This document shows, piece by piece, positions 44,058 through 54,724 of a stretch of DNA of 64,000 nt. A program made the translations under genes and the position numbers. This DNA comes from Furcasterigmium furcatum (lineage: Eukaryota; Ascomycota; Sordariomycetes; Glomerellales; Plectosphaerellaceae). Where the stretch lies: positions 2,790,001 to 2,854,000 of the forward strand of contig BCIA01000003.1 in assembly GCA_001599815.1 (NCBI GenBank). The letters run 5' to 3'. Positions within the stretch are counted from its first letter, which is position 1. Each line of letters starts with the position of its first letter. Under the pieces are notes generated by a model. That model searched no databases. It was not told where the DNA came from and saw only the letters and a program-made list of their open reading frames with translations.

Positions 44058-45116
44058 CTAGACTGCAGCACCTTTATAACCCACTGCCTTTTCGGGAACC
44101 CCCGTGTCCAGGTATTTATACAGGTTTGAGATGGAAAAGTTGGCGGTCGAGATGAACATATCCACCGTAGATGAGGCAATATGGGGAGTGCCGATGAATC
44201 GATCATGGCTCCACAGCCGAGCGTATTTCTCCTTCGTGGGAGGCTCGACCGTGTGACAATCGAGACCGGCACCCCAGATGAGGTTTTCGTCGAGAGCACG
44301 AATGAGATCGTCTTCATTAATGATGCCTCCGCGAGAACAGTTGACCAGGATGGAGGTGCTCCTCATCTTCTGGAGCTGCTCATACGAGATCAAGTTTCGG
44401 GTCTCTTTCGTGAGTGGGACGTGGAGCGTGACCACATCGGCCACGGCGAGGAGTTCATCCAGGCTGGAGACGCGCGTGTGAGGAATGCCTTCCCAGACAC
44501 CCGTGGTGGGCATGTATGGGTCGTAACAGACGAGGCGAGCATCGAATGCTCCAGCAAAGATCTTGCCAACATGCCTGCCAATGTTGCCCATGCCAACGAT
44601 GCCGATGGTCTTGCCGGTGAGCAGGAGCCCGTCCCAGTCCTCCTTGGGAATGGACTTGTTCTCCGCCATCTGCATCAGCCACGCCTTCGGAATGTTGCGC
44701 GCCACGTTCATGGTGAGAGCCAGCGTCATTTCCGCGACGGTAAGGGAGTTCACACCGACAGAGTTGAAGATCTTGACACCGTGACGGGCGCACGCCTCAT
44801 GGTCGATCTTGTCGATGCCGACGCCTTGCTTCGCAATCGCCTTGAGCTGCGGCGCCGCGGCAAGATCGGCCTCCTGGATCCAATAATCTCTGACCATGAT
44901 GATCTTGGCTTTGGACCGCCAGTTTTCCGCCTCGGGGTTGCTTGGTTCGACGACATTGAAGAGCGTTGACGCGTACTTGACGGTGTCTGGGTGAACCTCG
45001 GACAGGATGTACAAGGTCTCCTTTGGGCCTGTATGGGGCGGCAGGATGTTGTTGCGGTGAACCGAGGGAGGCGTTTCCCCATTGGCCACGTTAGTACTGT
45101 TCTTGGAAACGGTCAT
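44058..45116 (-). CDS. D-2-hydroxyacid dehydrogenase (3-phosphoglycerate dehydrogenase-like)
   Basis: A single-exon gene of 352 residues from MTVSKNSTNVANGETPPSVH. It has the substrate-domain segment KAIAKQGVGIDKIDHEACAR, the NAD+ motif GIVGMGNIGRHVG (GxGxxG), the catalytic Arg in VNCSRGGIIN, the Glu in HTVEPP and the His in IGTPHIASST. No ACT or other C-terminal regulatory domain follows, so it is not a classic serine-pathway enzyme. It oxidises a D-2-hydroxy acid or reduces the 2-oxo acid with NAD(H). The frame stays open upstream to another ATG at 45227. Two N bases (45146, 45154) fall in codons TNC and NCC, which can never be stops, so a 37-residue Arg-rich N-terminal extension cannot be excluded. 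It is divergent from the second Zn2Cys6 gene. Confidence 0.9.
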   Translation of the reverse strand: MTVSKNSTNVANGETPPSVHRNNILPPHTGPKETLYILSEVHPDTVKYASTLFNVVEPSNPEAENWRSKAKIIMVRDYWIQEADLAAAPQLKAIAKQGVGIDKIDHEACARHGVKIFNSVGVNSLTVAEMTLALTMNVARNIPKAWLMQMAENKSIPKEDWDGLLLTGKTIGIVGMGNIGRHVGKIFAGAFDARLVCYDPYMPTTGVWEGIPHTRVSSLDELLAVADVVTLHVPLTKETRNLISYEQLQKMRSTSILVNCSRGGIINEDDLIRALDENLIWGAGLDCHTVEPPTKEKYARLWSHDRFIGTPHIASSTVDMFISTANFSISNLYKYLDTGVPEKAVGYKGAAV

Positions 45117-45505
45117 GTCGACTGGCGGGATGACTGAGTGCTGGGNATGAGGGNATTGTGATAGTAATTGAGGAACGTGGAGTAGATATCGTCTTCTGGC
45201 AGACTCCAAGCGGTGAGATACGGTCATTTCTTTCAGGTCCGGGTTAAGCTACATTTTATCTCATCTTGCCGGCACTGCTGGCCGGACAAGGAGTGCTGGT
45301 TGTGTTGTGTTGGTAGCTCGAGGGACCTCGAGCGGGTCCGGCATGGGAAGCCGAGAGTCCGGCTTAAGGTTCCGAGTCTCGCCGGGGGCCCGCAATGACT
45401 TCCGGTCCCGCGTCTGTCCCCTTGAAATGCAGCAATTCCACCCACAAGACAGACCCAAATCCTCGTCTGCCGGATCGTCATCCCATTCCCCAGGAGCCAG
45501 CGCCC
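45117..45505. promoter_or_regulatory. Divergent promoter with many CGG/CCG triplets
   Basis: 389 bp between the dehydrogenase and the Zn2Cys6 gene. Contains CCGAGTCTCGCC (45372-45383), whose near-copy occurs reversed in the aldolase/MFS promoter, plus several CCGG-containing sites. Two ambiguous N bases lie at 45146 and 45154. Confidence 0.45.
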
Positions 45506-48500
45506 ATGATGAGTTCAGATAAACAAGCCTCTTCTCCGCCGCCGGCATCCGAGCCCGCGTTGTTGTCGGAAGCACCTCGCGTGGCCCCCGCAGCCAGCGA
45601 GCGCCGGGCCAGCAACAAGCAGCAAAGCACAGGCGCCTCTGGATCAGGAACCGGTTCTACTCGGACCTCTCTCGCGTGCGTCGTCGCTCTGAACACCTTG
45701 ACCCCTGTCCCGCCCCTCCCCCGGTCTCTTCTCTGCCCGCCTCGTCCTCATCCCCATAGCACGTTAGCCGCAACCTTCGGCTGCTCAGCTTTAACAATGC
45801 GTTCGGGTCGCTCCCCAGACTAATCATGTGCTAGCTGCCGAGCATGCCGTGACAAGAAGGTCAAGTGCAGCGGAGGGCTGCCCTGCCAACAATGCGTCAA
45901 GAAGAATCTCGCCTGCGTGTTTCCAAACACAGCACGGAAACGTCTGTTTTCGGTAGTGTGCGTATATGCCCTCTTCCCTTCCTCGGCGGCCGTTATTGGG
46001 GGACCTAATCTTGAAAATTTGGGTGAGGGTGACTCGCTGACTGTCTGTCTGTCTGGTTTTAGTGAGGTCGAATCACTTCGCCAGCAAGCGGCGTACTACG
46101 CCGATGCCCTCGCCCGGTCCGCACGTAAGACTGCCTTTTCTGTTGCATCACTCAAGTAGAGGAATTACTGACACTCTAGGCCTGAGTGAAGTCGGAGAAA
46201 ATGGGCCCGTCAATAGCGCAGCGTCGGTAACAGACCTCCAGCACGAGATGTCGGAACATACACCGTCGCAACCCACTCCTCCGGCCTCTGCTCCGCAGAC
46301 ATTCAGCCTGGACACGCAATGTCCAAGCTTCGGTGGACAGCCCAACTCCGACGGCAGTCTTGCAGCAGAGACCCCCGGATCCCGGCTGCCGTATGAAAAC
46401 ATGTCGAACTGCTCACATTCGACCATTGTTGCGTCGTCGATGCCCTCTTCCAGGGAGCAGCTGGCAAAGGAAGTGAGCGGCCTAGCAAGTGTCGTCAACC
46501 GACATGTAGAGCTTGCAAGTAATGCCGGCGATTCATACGGCCTGGCTGCTCAGCATGCGACGCCAGCCATCAGCACTCCAGGCTCTTCGACGTGGCCTTC
46601 GGAAGCAACGGCACATCGCTTGTTTGACTCCATGCAGCGTTATTTTGGCCAGTCCCAGCACCTATTGGAACCCCGGGCATTCCAGGACCAGATGTGTCTT
46701 TACTACAGCCGTGGAGAAGAGGCAGCAAGCAAAGCTGTTGACAGTTTATGGCTGGCTCAAGCCTTGCTTGTGTTCGCATTGGGCAGTTACCAGGATTGCA
46801 TCGCTCTCCATGGCCGCGAACTTCCTGGGAGTGGCTTCTATGCCGAATCTCTGAAGCATATTCCGAGTGTGCTTCGGCTTCGGCAGCACGGCCTCTTAGG
46901 TGTTGAAGTCATGGCTCTGCTCGCTACATATCTTCAGTCGGCAGATTGCAAAGATGATGCCTACGTTGCAGTAAGTGGCCCTGGGCGGCGTCACCCCGGA
47001 GATTAGACCTTCCCTCTAATGACAGCCGTGACTTTTAGAGCGGTACCGCCTTAAGACTAGCCGTCTCACAAGGGCTGCACCGATCAACTACCAGGAGTAC
47101 GCATCTGAGGTCGGAGCAAGTCCACCGGATTCGACTGTGGTGGACCATATACATGCAGGAAAGGTAATGCTCGTTTCTCATCTGTTCCAAGGGGCGCAGG
47201 AGTCCGGGTTACTAGCAACATGTGCTGACTGGACGTTCACAGACGACTAGCATCCTTGACCGGAAATCCACATGGCATTGATGACAGCGCCATTACTGTA
47301 CAGCTTCCGTTTGAGGCACCGGGCTTTTCGCCGGCCGCAGCGCTTTGTGTCAACATCAGCATCGCACGAATCACCGGAGATATCATGTCCAGTAGGATGA
47401 TCCCGTCCTTGCATGAACTACGGGCAGCTGACCAGCTATCCAGAAATCTATTACTCTCGTTTGGAGTCCTCTGAATCCTTTAATTCCGAGGTACAGGGTA
47501 TTTTGTCAAGGTTGCACGATATCATGCGAACAATCCCGGAACCGTACCGTCTAGACTTCTCCAACAAATTCCTCAAGGTCTCACGGCTCTCTGCATCACT
47601 GAACATGATGCTCTCTCAAGTAAGTCACGAATTCATCCAGAATTGCTTCTTCCCCGATGATGGAGTAGAGGTGGCTGGATGGATCTGCAAGAGAAAACTG
47701 AGAACTGATCAAGCGATATTTGACAGGCAATCATTCTCGCGACTCGGCCGACACTGTTACACATGGCGAGAGCCAAAGCGAGAGGAGAAGAGATGCCAAC
47801 CAACAGCGGCAGCACGCACGTTGTGCACAAGCTCTCACAGGCCTGTATCGATGCAGCAGAGCGAATCTCCCGGATCTTGCTGGCCTTGAAGAGACAAGGC
47901 TTGCTGGGTATGATCTTTCCAGGACTCCTAACAAGCTGAACGAGGCCAAGAACTGACTGGGAATCTGTAGGCCGATTCGGTTTCTTTGATCAAGAAGCAA
48001 GCTTCTCAGTCGCCTTCGTTTTCATACTGGCGGAAACAGTCAATCCCAGTCCACGGTCAGCTGTTGGCATCGGCGACGCCTGCCATATAATCCGTTATCT
48101 TGCAAGTAGCGGAAACAAAACAGCTCTCAAGTTGTTGAGCGAAATTCAACAGATGTGTGTCAACCTCTCCATCCCCTTGCAGCTCACCGGAAGCAGAGAT
48201 GTTGCGGATGAAGGTGACTGGGCGAGTCGAGCCGATCTCGAAAGTAGCTCTGCTGAACAGCTCGGCCGGTCGGCTCTTGGAGAGGCATTCTCCCTCCCGG
48301 ATGGCAATCTCGCCTCTCAACAGATGGGATTGAGTACCGAGACGGTGACAGGCGACAGGATCAACTTTGAGACAGTTGATCCGGCGAGTGGAGATATGGG
48401 AGGCTTGTACCTATCCTTGGGGGAGAAATCCTTCCTCGATGCCAACTCGGATTTGTACTCATGGTACCATGAAATGGACCTTCGAGGAATCGATTGGGAA

Positions 48501-48536
48501 GACTGGGAGAGGCTAGAGCTGCAGTTTAGAAAGTAG
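45506..48536 (+). CDS. Zn2Cys6 fungal transcription factor, probable cluster regulator
   Basis: Nine exons: 45506-45675, 45835-45957, 46063-46124, 46180-46970, 47039-47163, 47243-47391, 47444-47619, 47727-47907 and 47971-48536, giving 780 residues. Every junction preserves phase. After a Ser/Pro-rich N-terminus, the zinc cluster (CRACRDKKVKC, then C-x5-C-x2-C-x6-C) at about 58-84 is followed by a short coiled-coil-like linker (EVESLRQQAAYYADAL). The fungal-specific domain (about 200-640) shows RHGLLGVEVMALLATYLQ-type helices and RIRLWWTIYMQERRL. The family normally regulates nearby catabolic or biosynthetic genes. Two donors are GTGCGT, and intron 6 has competing acceptors. An in-frame ATG at 45395 is an alternative start. 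Confidence 0.9.
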
Positions 48537-48860
48537 TCCAATGATGATCATTTGGGCGAGCTGGGCTGCAATCAAGGATATTGCTTCACCACGAAGGAGA
48601 ATTCAGGGGTGCCTGTGAGGTTCATTGCTCTCGCTACTCTTGTTGCTCACGGCTTTGTCTAGGCCGAGATTCCGAGTCAGGGTGGCATTAAGGGGGGAAA
48701 TTGCGTCCATGTCCATTGAATCGCCAAGTAGTAAGTCTCTCGATTTATCGATGACATGGAGGGCTAGGCTCCCTCATTCACTCATAAACAGGCACGACGG
48801 CGAATGGTTCCTTGAAGAAACATATATGTTGCCTGCCTACTTCGATGCAATATGTGCAGT
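48537..48860. other. Convergent 3' intergenic region
   Basis: Between the 3' ends of the regulator and aldolase genes. Nothing recognisable. Confidence 0.5.
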
Positions 48861-49810
48861 TTATGCCGCGAGCTGGTGGAGAGCCTTAGAGGCTTGGTGA
48901 GATCCCTGAGATAGTAGTACAATATCCTGCGATCCCACCACGAAACAGAGACCGAGCTCCTTAATGTACCGTTGCAGGAGATCCGGCCTGTTGTACATGC
49001 CTGCAATACCAAAAATCTTGCCATGCTTCTTTGCAACGGCAGCTATTTTGTCGATTGCCTGGCCAAAGACAGGACTGCTGAAGTCGCCTGGCACGCCCAG
49101 CTCAACAGACAGATCATTGGAGCCGACGAAAATGCAGTCGACGCCCTCCAAGCTGGCAATTTCATCCACATTGTCAACGCCCTCCTGAGACTCGATCATC
49201 AGGACGACCGAAGATGCCGACTCATTGATAACTTCCATCGTCTCCTTAAGCGGCAAGGGTGTGAATCCCAGTTGCGGCATGGCACCGACGACGGAGCGCT
49301 TGCCCACGCCGGGATACTTGCATATGCGAACTGCCGCCTGTCCCTGAGCTACAGTCAAAGGTGCGTGAGTAATTATCCCCACCAGTAGGATCAGATCAAG
49401 ACTTGTGATAACTGACCTGCGGTGTCGATATGTGGGAAGATGACGCCCATCGCGCCGTTATCCAGTATCTTCTGCACGTAACCGGTGCCACAGTCTGCGG
49501 GCACTCGCACGTAAGGGCTCATCCCAGCCGAGAGTGCGCCGATGCAGAGCTGCTGGGCATCAAGGATTGACAAGGCGCTATGCTCGAGGTCCAGGAACAG
49601 GGCTTCGAAACCAGCATGCTTCGCCATGCCCACAATCTCCAAGCTAGTAACGATCTTCACACCAAACGTCTATTTGATGTTGCATAAGCCCGGGCCCGGT
49701 TCGTGGCCGGAAGCTGATCAAGCATTGGCATATTATGGGAGGGAGACAATTACCGGACAAATTCGCCCATCTCGGGCTGCCTCGAGGAGGTGATTGGGCC
49801 TGACAGACAT
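48861..49810 (-). CDS. HpcH/HpaI-family class II aldolase
   Basis: Exons 49810-49754, 49669-49417 and 49348-48861 give 265 residues, the normal length. The N-terminus MSVRPNHLLEAARDGRICP is joined by splicing to TFGVKIVTSLEIVGMAKHAG. Landmarks: FEALFLDLEHSALS (catalytic His), GAMGVIFPHIDTA, CKYPGVGKRSVVG, MIESQEGVDNVDEIASLEGV (metal-binding Glu) and DCIFVGSNDLSVELG (metal-binding Asp). The enzyme makes or breaks a C-C bond next to pyruvate, as in 2-keto-3-deoxy sugar acids or 4-hydroxy-2-oxo acids, with Mg2+ or Mn2+. Its neighbours (dehydrogenase, regulator, organic-anion MFS) favour catabolism of a hydroxy or sugar acid. Divergent from the MFS gene. Confidence 0.93.
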
Positions 49811-50281
49811 TTCGTTCGTTTGAGATTGGTTGAAGGCAGAATCATATGGTTGGTTCGTCCCGATTTCCGATCAATAGTGTGCTTAACATTGCCCCCCTAA
49901 TGTGTTTCTATATACACGGTCAAGCTCTTAGAGAAACTCTTCGGAGATGGGAGCCGGTAGCGCCGGATGCACATTCCGCAAGACTCGGTCCGGTGTGGGG
50001 AACCCTCGATTCTAGTTCCGGAATCTCAAGCCGAGCTCTGTGCAGATGACGAACTTGGAGAGGTGAATGGGCCTGGAAACATACTTCCCCATGGGGCTGG
50101 GCTTCCCCATGGGGCTTGGTTCGTTGGCTCGTCATGGACGGCGACGAGGAACTCGTCGAATATAAGTTTTGGCCTCGGAGCCTTCGAAACCGCGCTCTAT
50201 GAATCCATCAGCCCATCTCTGCATTCAAAAATTCATCATATTCTTCCTTTTGCCACAGCACGCAGTGGTATCAATCTCAGC
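49811..50281. promoter_or_regulatory. Divergent promoter of aldolase and MFS genes
   Basis: 471 bp. Contains CGCAAGACTCGG at 49977-49988, a reversed near-copy of the element in the dehydrogenase/regulator promoter, several CCGG sites (49954-50030), a CTATATACA at about 49907-49915 and a direct repeat CTTCCCCATGGGGCT at about 50084-50098 and 50101-50115. Confidence 0.5.
50084..50115. repeat. Short tandem direct repeat with internal palindrome
   Basis: Two copies of CTTCCCCATGGGGCT, two bases apart, in the aldolase/MFS promoter. Each contains the palindrome CCCCATGGGG. A dimer-binding operator is possible. Confidence 0.6.
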
Positions 50282-51946
50282 ATGGCTCCCGTCAACGACC
50301 TTGACCAGAAGGAGCTGCCAGCCGACATCAATGTCGAAGATGCTGGCCGCCCTGAACTCTCCCAGGATTGGAGCATGAAGGAAGAGAATAACGTCAAGCG
50401 CAAGTACGTTATGTCCCGCAGCAAAGCGTCAGCGGAAACCTGGTCAGAGAGCTAACTCTGGATTGCTGCAACTCAGACTCGACTTTCTCCTCATGCCGCT
50501 CCTATTCGCGGGCTTTTTCGTGCTGCAACTGGACAAGAGCAATATTGGAAACGCGATGACAGACAACTTTGCCGCCGATATCGGTATCGGCTTCAACCAA
50601 GTCAACACTGGCAACTCCCTGCTCCAGGCCGGCATCGTCATCTTCGAAATCCCCTTCAACATTATCCTTCAGCTCCTCGGCGCGCCCCTTTGGATCACCT
50701 TCCAGATCATGGCCTGGGGCAACATCTCGTTGTTCCAAGCCTTCATCAACAACGAGGCCTCGTTCTACGCGACTCGCTTCTTGTTGGGCATGTGGGAATC
50801 GGCATACTCCCCTGGATGTATGCTGCTCCTCGCCATGTTCTACAAGCGCGACGAGCTTGCCATGCGAACCACCATTCTCTATGTCGGCAACTACTTCGCG
50901 AGTGGCGTCGGGTCACTCCTGGCTGCGGGCATCCTGCAAATGCGTGGAATATCCGGATTGGCGGGCTGGCAGGTACTGTCTTGTCTTTTCCGGCGGGTTC
51001 TGGGCGGACTCCGTGGTTCTTGTGCTGACGACTACCCTCAAAACAGTGGCTTTTCATCCTCGAAGGAATCATGACCATCCTAGTTGGGGTTGCCTTTGCC
51101 ATGTTCCTCCCCAGAGATACTCAGCACACCAAGGGCATGCTCAGCCCCGCGAGATGGGATGTTTTCAACGACCGCGAGCGCCATATCTTGTCTCGACGCG
51201 TGATCCTCGACGACCACTACAAGAAGCAGGCTCTTTCGTTCATCAGCGTGAAGGAGGTTCTAACTCATCTCTTCAATTACCGCCTCTGGATCCACGCGTC
51301 CATCAACATCATGGCCATCGCTCCCAAGGGTGCCCTTCAGACATACTCCCCGACCATCATCAAGAATCTGGGGTTCGACAGGACGGCCGCCAATGCCCTG
51401 AACTCTGTCGGAGCATATGGTGTCATCATCATTGCGCTGACTCTCGCTTGGCTTTCGGACAAGACACGCAAGCGAGCTCTTTGGTGTGTTGTTTCCATGT
51501 GCTACTGCATCGTCTTTGCAGGCACGCAGTACGCCATCACGACTCATAACGACAAGTGGGTTCGTTACGCAGTCCTTATGCTCCTCAATTCTGGAAACGC
51601 CGTAGCGCAGTCGCTCAACGATGCCTGGCTCAGTTGCAATGCAAGGAGCCCGACGGAGCGCAGCATCGGCTTGTCACTGGCCGTCATTGGCAGCAACCTT
51701 GGAGGTTTGGCTGGTCAAAACCTGTTCCGCGAGAATGACGCTCCAAGGTACACCATAGGATTCTTGGCCATCATGTGCCTCTATGCCGGCAGCTTCGTCG
51801 CTGTGTTGGTTATGTGGGTAGTGTACTGGGGTGGCAACAAGAAGCTCGACAAGGCCGAAGCCGAATCTGCGTCGTCGGCGTCCGGTAATCCGGAGGACGC
51901 CCAGAGCGAGACTGACAACCCGACGCGCTTCCGTTACGAGCTCTAA
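50282..51946 (+). CDS. MFS transporter, anion:cation symporter / allantoate permease type
   Basis: Exons 50282-50403, 50477-50972 and 51047-51946 give 505 residues. The protein starts MAPVNDLDQKELPADINVED and has 12 hydrophobic helices. The segment FVLQLDKSNIGNAMTDNF in helix 1 and the RFLLGMWESAYSPGCMLLLAMFYKRDE run between helices 4 and 5 are characteristic of the ACS family (Dal5/Tna1/vitamin H transporters). Helix 7 region shows NIMAIAPKGALQTYSPTII. It probably imports an organic anion across the plasma membrane with protons. The neighbouring aldolase and dehydrogenase suggest the cargo is a hydroxy or sugar acid. Exons join cleanly (GTACGT...ACTCAG; GTACTG...AACAG). Confidence 0.93.
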
Positions 51947-52881
51947 TCAAGACTGTCAATATCTCTTTACGCCGGTCTACCAACGCAGTACTTATATTTC
52001 GTACCTAGATGGAAAAGCAGTCAACAGTAGGGCATTGTCGCAATATCTAGTGTCCGCCCTTTCTGTTTCAACAGTCAAGTGCTTTCTGTGAAGTATGTAA
52101 ATACGAGATTTCCAATACAAGGTGCACAGAAATCTTGTCGGCCGTCTGATATCCTGATCCGGAATAGCCGAAAAGTCCAATGTTCGGTGCCTCTGCATGC
52201 AGAGCTTTCTTCCGACCACCACTGTCCCATCATCCAAGCTGAAAATGGTGCCCTTTAACAGTGGGTACCTACCTAGTATTTCAAGCCACAGGGTGTGCTG
52301 GAGCTGGCGGGGCGACCTCACACAGACCGGAGGCCATGCGACCGGAAATCGGCACCATGGTGGGTAGTGTTTACAAATCGCGGAGAAGTCAAGCGTTATC
52401 TTCATCTCCTAGAACGATCAGAAATCCCAAAGTTCTGGGTGACCATGACAGGGGACTCTCTAGGCAGACGCATTTCCGCCAGTGCTATTGGTACTCATGC
52501 ACCTGCAGGCTGTTCCCTGTCACACGAGTCTATGTATCGAGACTCTTGGCCCGACACAAGATCTTTTTTACGGCCCAGACCCTCAGATCTGGACATCGTA
52601 TCAGGCGTTTGGAAGGCCTCAAAGGGGGCTGTGGCGCCCGCTGCGCTGCAGCCTGCGTGCGACATTATGCAAATACCACGAACGGGCGTCGGGTAAACAG
52701 CCTGCTCGTGCCTGAGAACGAGGCCCCTGTCAGGACCTAACGATACGATCATGCGGCGCGGCTGATGAGCGCTGTCCTCATAACCCGGGGGTGCTCCGAA
52801 ATGCCTCTCGGGACAGGCGTCCAGGACATGGCTCCTTCGTGAACGAACGGATGGAAGATGGGTATTCCATCATGAGGACCG
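51947..52881. other. Intergenic, no supported gene
   Basis: About 935 bp before the glycosyltransferase. A 133-codon plus frame (52295-52696) shows no family features. No repeat or RNA gene seen. Confidence 0.4.
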
Positions 52882-54132
52882 ATGATCCTTCGTCATTGCC
52901 TTGAAATACGCTATCGGCAAAGATCAGTGGTGATCTCGGCCTTGTTGTTCAGCGTGCTCGTGCTCCTTTTCCTTTTCCCTCATGGTCACACACGCCAATT
53001 CATCAGCCAGCTGCATTCAGGGTCAGTGTCCCTCCGGTAGCATCATCTTTGGTGTCATACCTCTAACGGAATATTGTGTAGCACTTCCACCGTATACTCT
53101 TCCCCCTCCCCACCGCCGAGGACTTTGCTCAGATCGTCTCTGCGCTCTGGAAACCACACGTCCACGGCTTACAGACGAGCAACTTCACCACAAGAACCGG
53201 CCGGGAATACAGCATCGGGTCAGGAAATCACCTGTGGGATCGACCACTGGGCAAGGATGTCCTTATCCTCGATATCGATACTCGATTTGACGACCCCGGG
53301 AATGCGTCCGGCGCCAACCTGACTCCCCGCAGGGCGGGCAGGCTAAACCACTACATTTACTGTATGGGACATCTTGACGATCGAATACCGCTTCGGAAGC
53401 CAGCCACTAACTGCATGTCTCTGTCTAGCACTGATCCACGGCTACGACTACCGATTCATCCATGCCCCCAGATATTGGTTCCGGCACCAGACATGGGTCA
53501 AGGTCCCCATGATCAAGGAAGCCCTCAAAACCCATAAATTCGTCATCTTCCTCGACTCCGACGCCGTCTTCGCCGAGCCCCAGATGCCCATCGAGTGGCT
53601 GCTGAACCTTTGGAATGTCCACAGCCACACCCTTCTCGCCATGGCCGAAGACCCCGACCTGACCAAGAACCTCGACACCAGGGGCTGGGTCCTCTGGAAC
53701 ACGGGATTCATCATTGCCCAGCAGAGCCCACGCACCCGGGAGCTCTTCCAGGCCTGGGAGGACTGTCCCTCAAACGTGCAGTTCCCCGGCTGCGGCCGCT
53801 GGGCGCAGGATTGGGCGCACGAGCAGGCCGCGTTCGGGAACTACATCCGCTACGCCTACAACGAGACGGATGAGTTGCGGGCGATCTCTTGCATGGACGG
53901 CAATGGGCAACCTAATATCCCCTATAAAAAGTGTGGCGGGGTGTTCGTGTCACATTACTGGTCGCGGAAACGACGGACTGTTGCTGACTTACACGACGTG
54001 GTGACCAAGGGCTTGGCTCTACAGGGGAATGAGGGAAGTCATGATTTGGTATTTGAGGCGCTAGGGACCCCGAAGCGAAATCGTTGGAATCAGTCTCTGA
54101 ATGATCTCTTGCTGAATCTTGATCTGAGCTGA
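52882..54132 (+). CDS. Type II membrane glycosyltransferase (GMA12/MNN10, GT34-like)
   Basis: Best model: exons 52882-53025, 53082-53361 and 53429-54132, 375 residues. The last two exons are secure; the first is tentative because its GTGTCC donor is weak. The first exon gives a short basic start, then a signal anchor (SVVISALLFSVLVLLFLFP). The catalytic part shows DVLILDIDTRFDDPGN, GRLNHYIYSLIHGYDYRFIH and the DxD motif FVIFLDSDAVF (about residue 183), which binds Mn2+ and the nucleotide sugar. A lumenal domain with WNTGFIIAQQSPRTRELF and WAQDWAHEQAAFGNYIR follows. This layout fits Golgi GT34-like alpha-galactosyl/mannosyl transferases; other GT-A families are possible. Confidence 0.75.
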
Positions 54133-54724
54133 TGGTGCTCACAGAGAACACGGCCTCTTGTCGCCGGGAACGGACTTTCCGAGCCTGAGATGATGAGATG
54201 CCTCTCTTACTTCAGACAATCAACACAAGGGCGTGTTAAAGTCGCGATGGTCCTAAGGACTGCCAAATCGACTTGTAACATTTTCAAAGAATGATTAATG
54301 AATCACATTGTGACTGGATAGACCATCTTCTCGTCGCCCCTTTCCATGCAACCGCGAATAGCCCCTGGGCTTTCGATGATGCTGATATGACACGCCAACT
54401 GTTGGCGCCTGGTGGTGACGGGCAATGGATGTCGGCGATTCTGGTATCTCCGCTACTGCCGATGCTTTCCTTACATCTTGCCTTTTAATCCTGGCAAAAT
54501 TGGATTGGCTTCTCCTCACGACCGGGATGTTGCTGACTTCATGCCTCGCTTATGATCCTTGGCGATGGAGAACCAGTCGCAGTTAAGATGTTCTCTCACG
54601 TCAGCGTGTCGAAGAAATCGTCTGCAAAGCAAACCCTCGACACAACCGGCCGATATTGGAGCTATCGCGGTCCTCAGCCAGAACCACCGAGCCATAATCG
54701 GGAGAAAGCCACGACAACCTCACA
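54133..54724. other. Intergenic, no gene seen
   Basis: About 590 bp before the sulfotransferase-like gene. No feature recognised. Confidence 0.5.
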
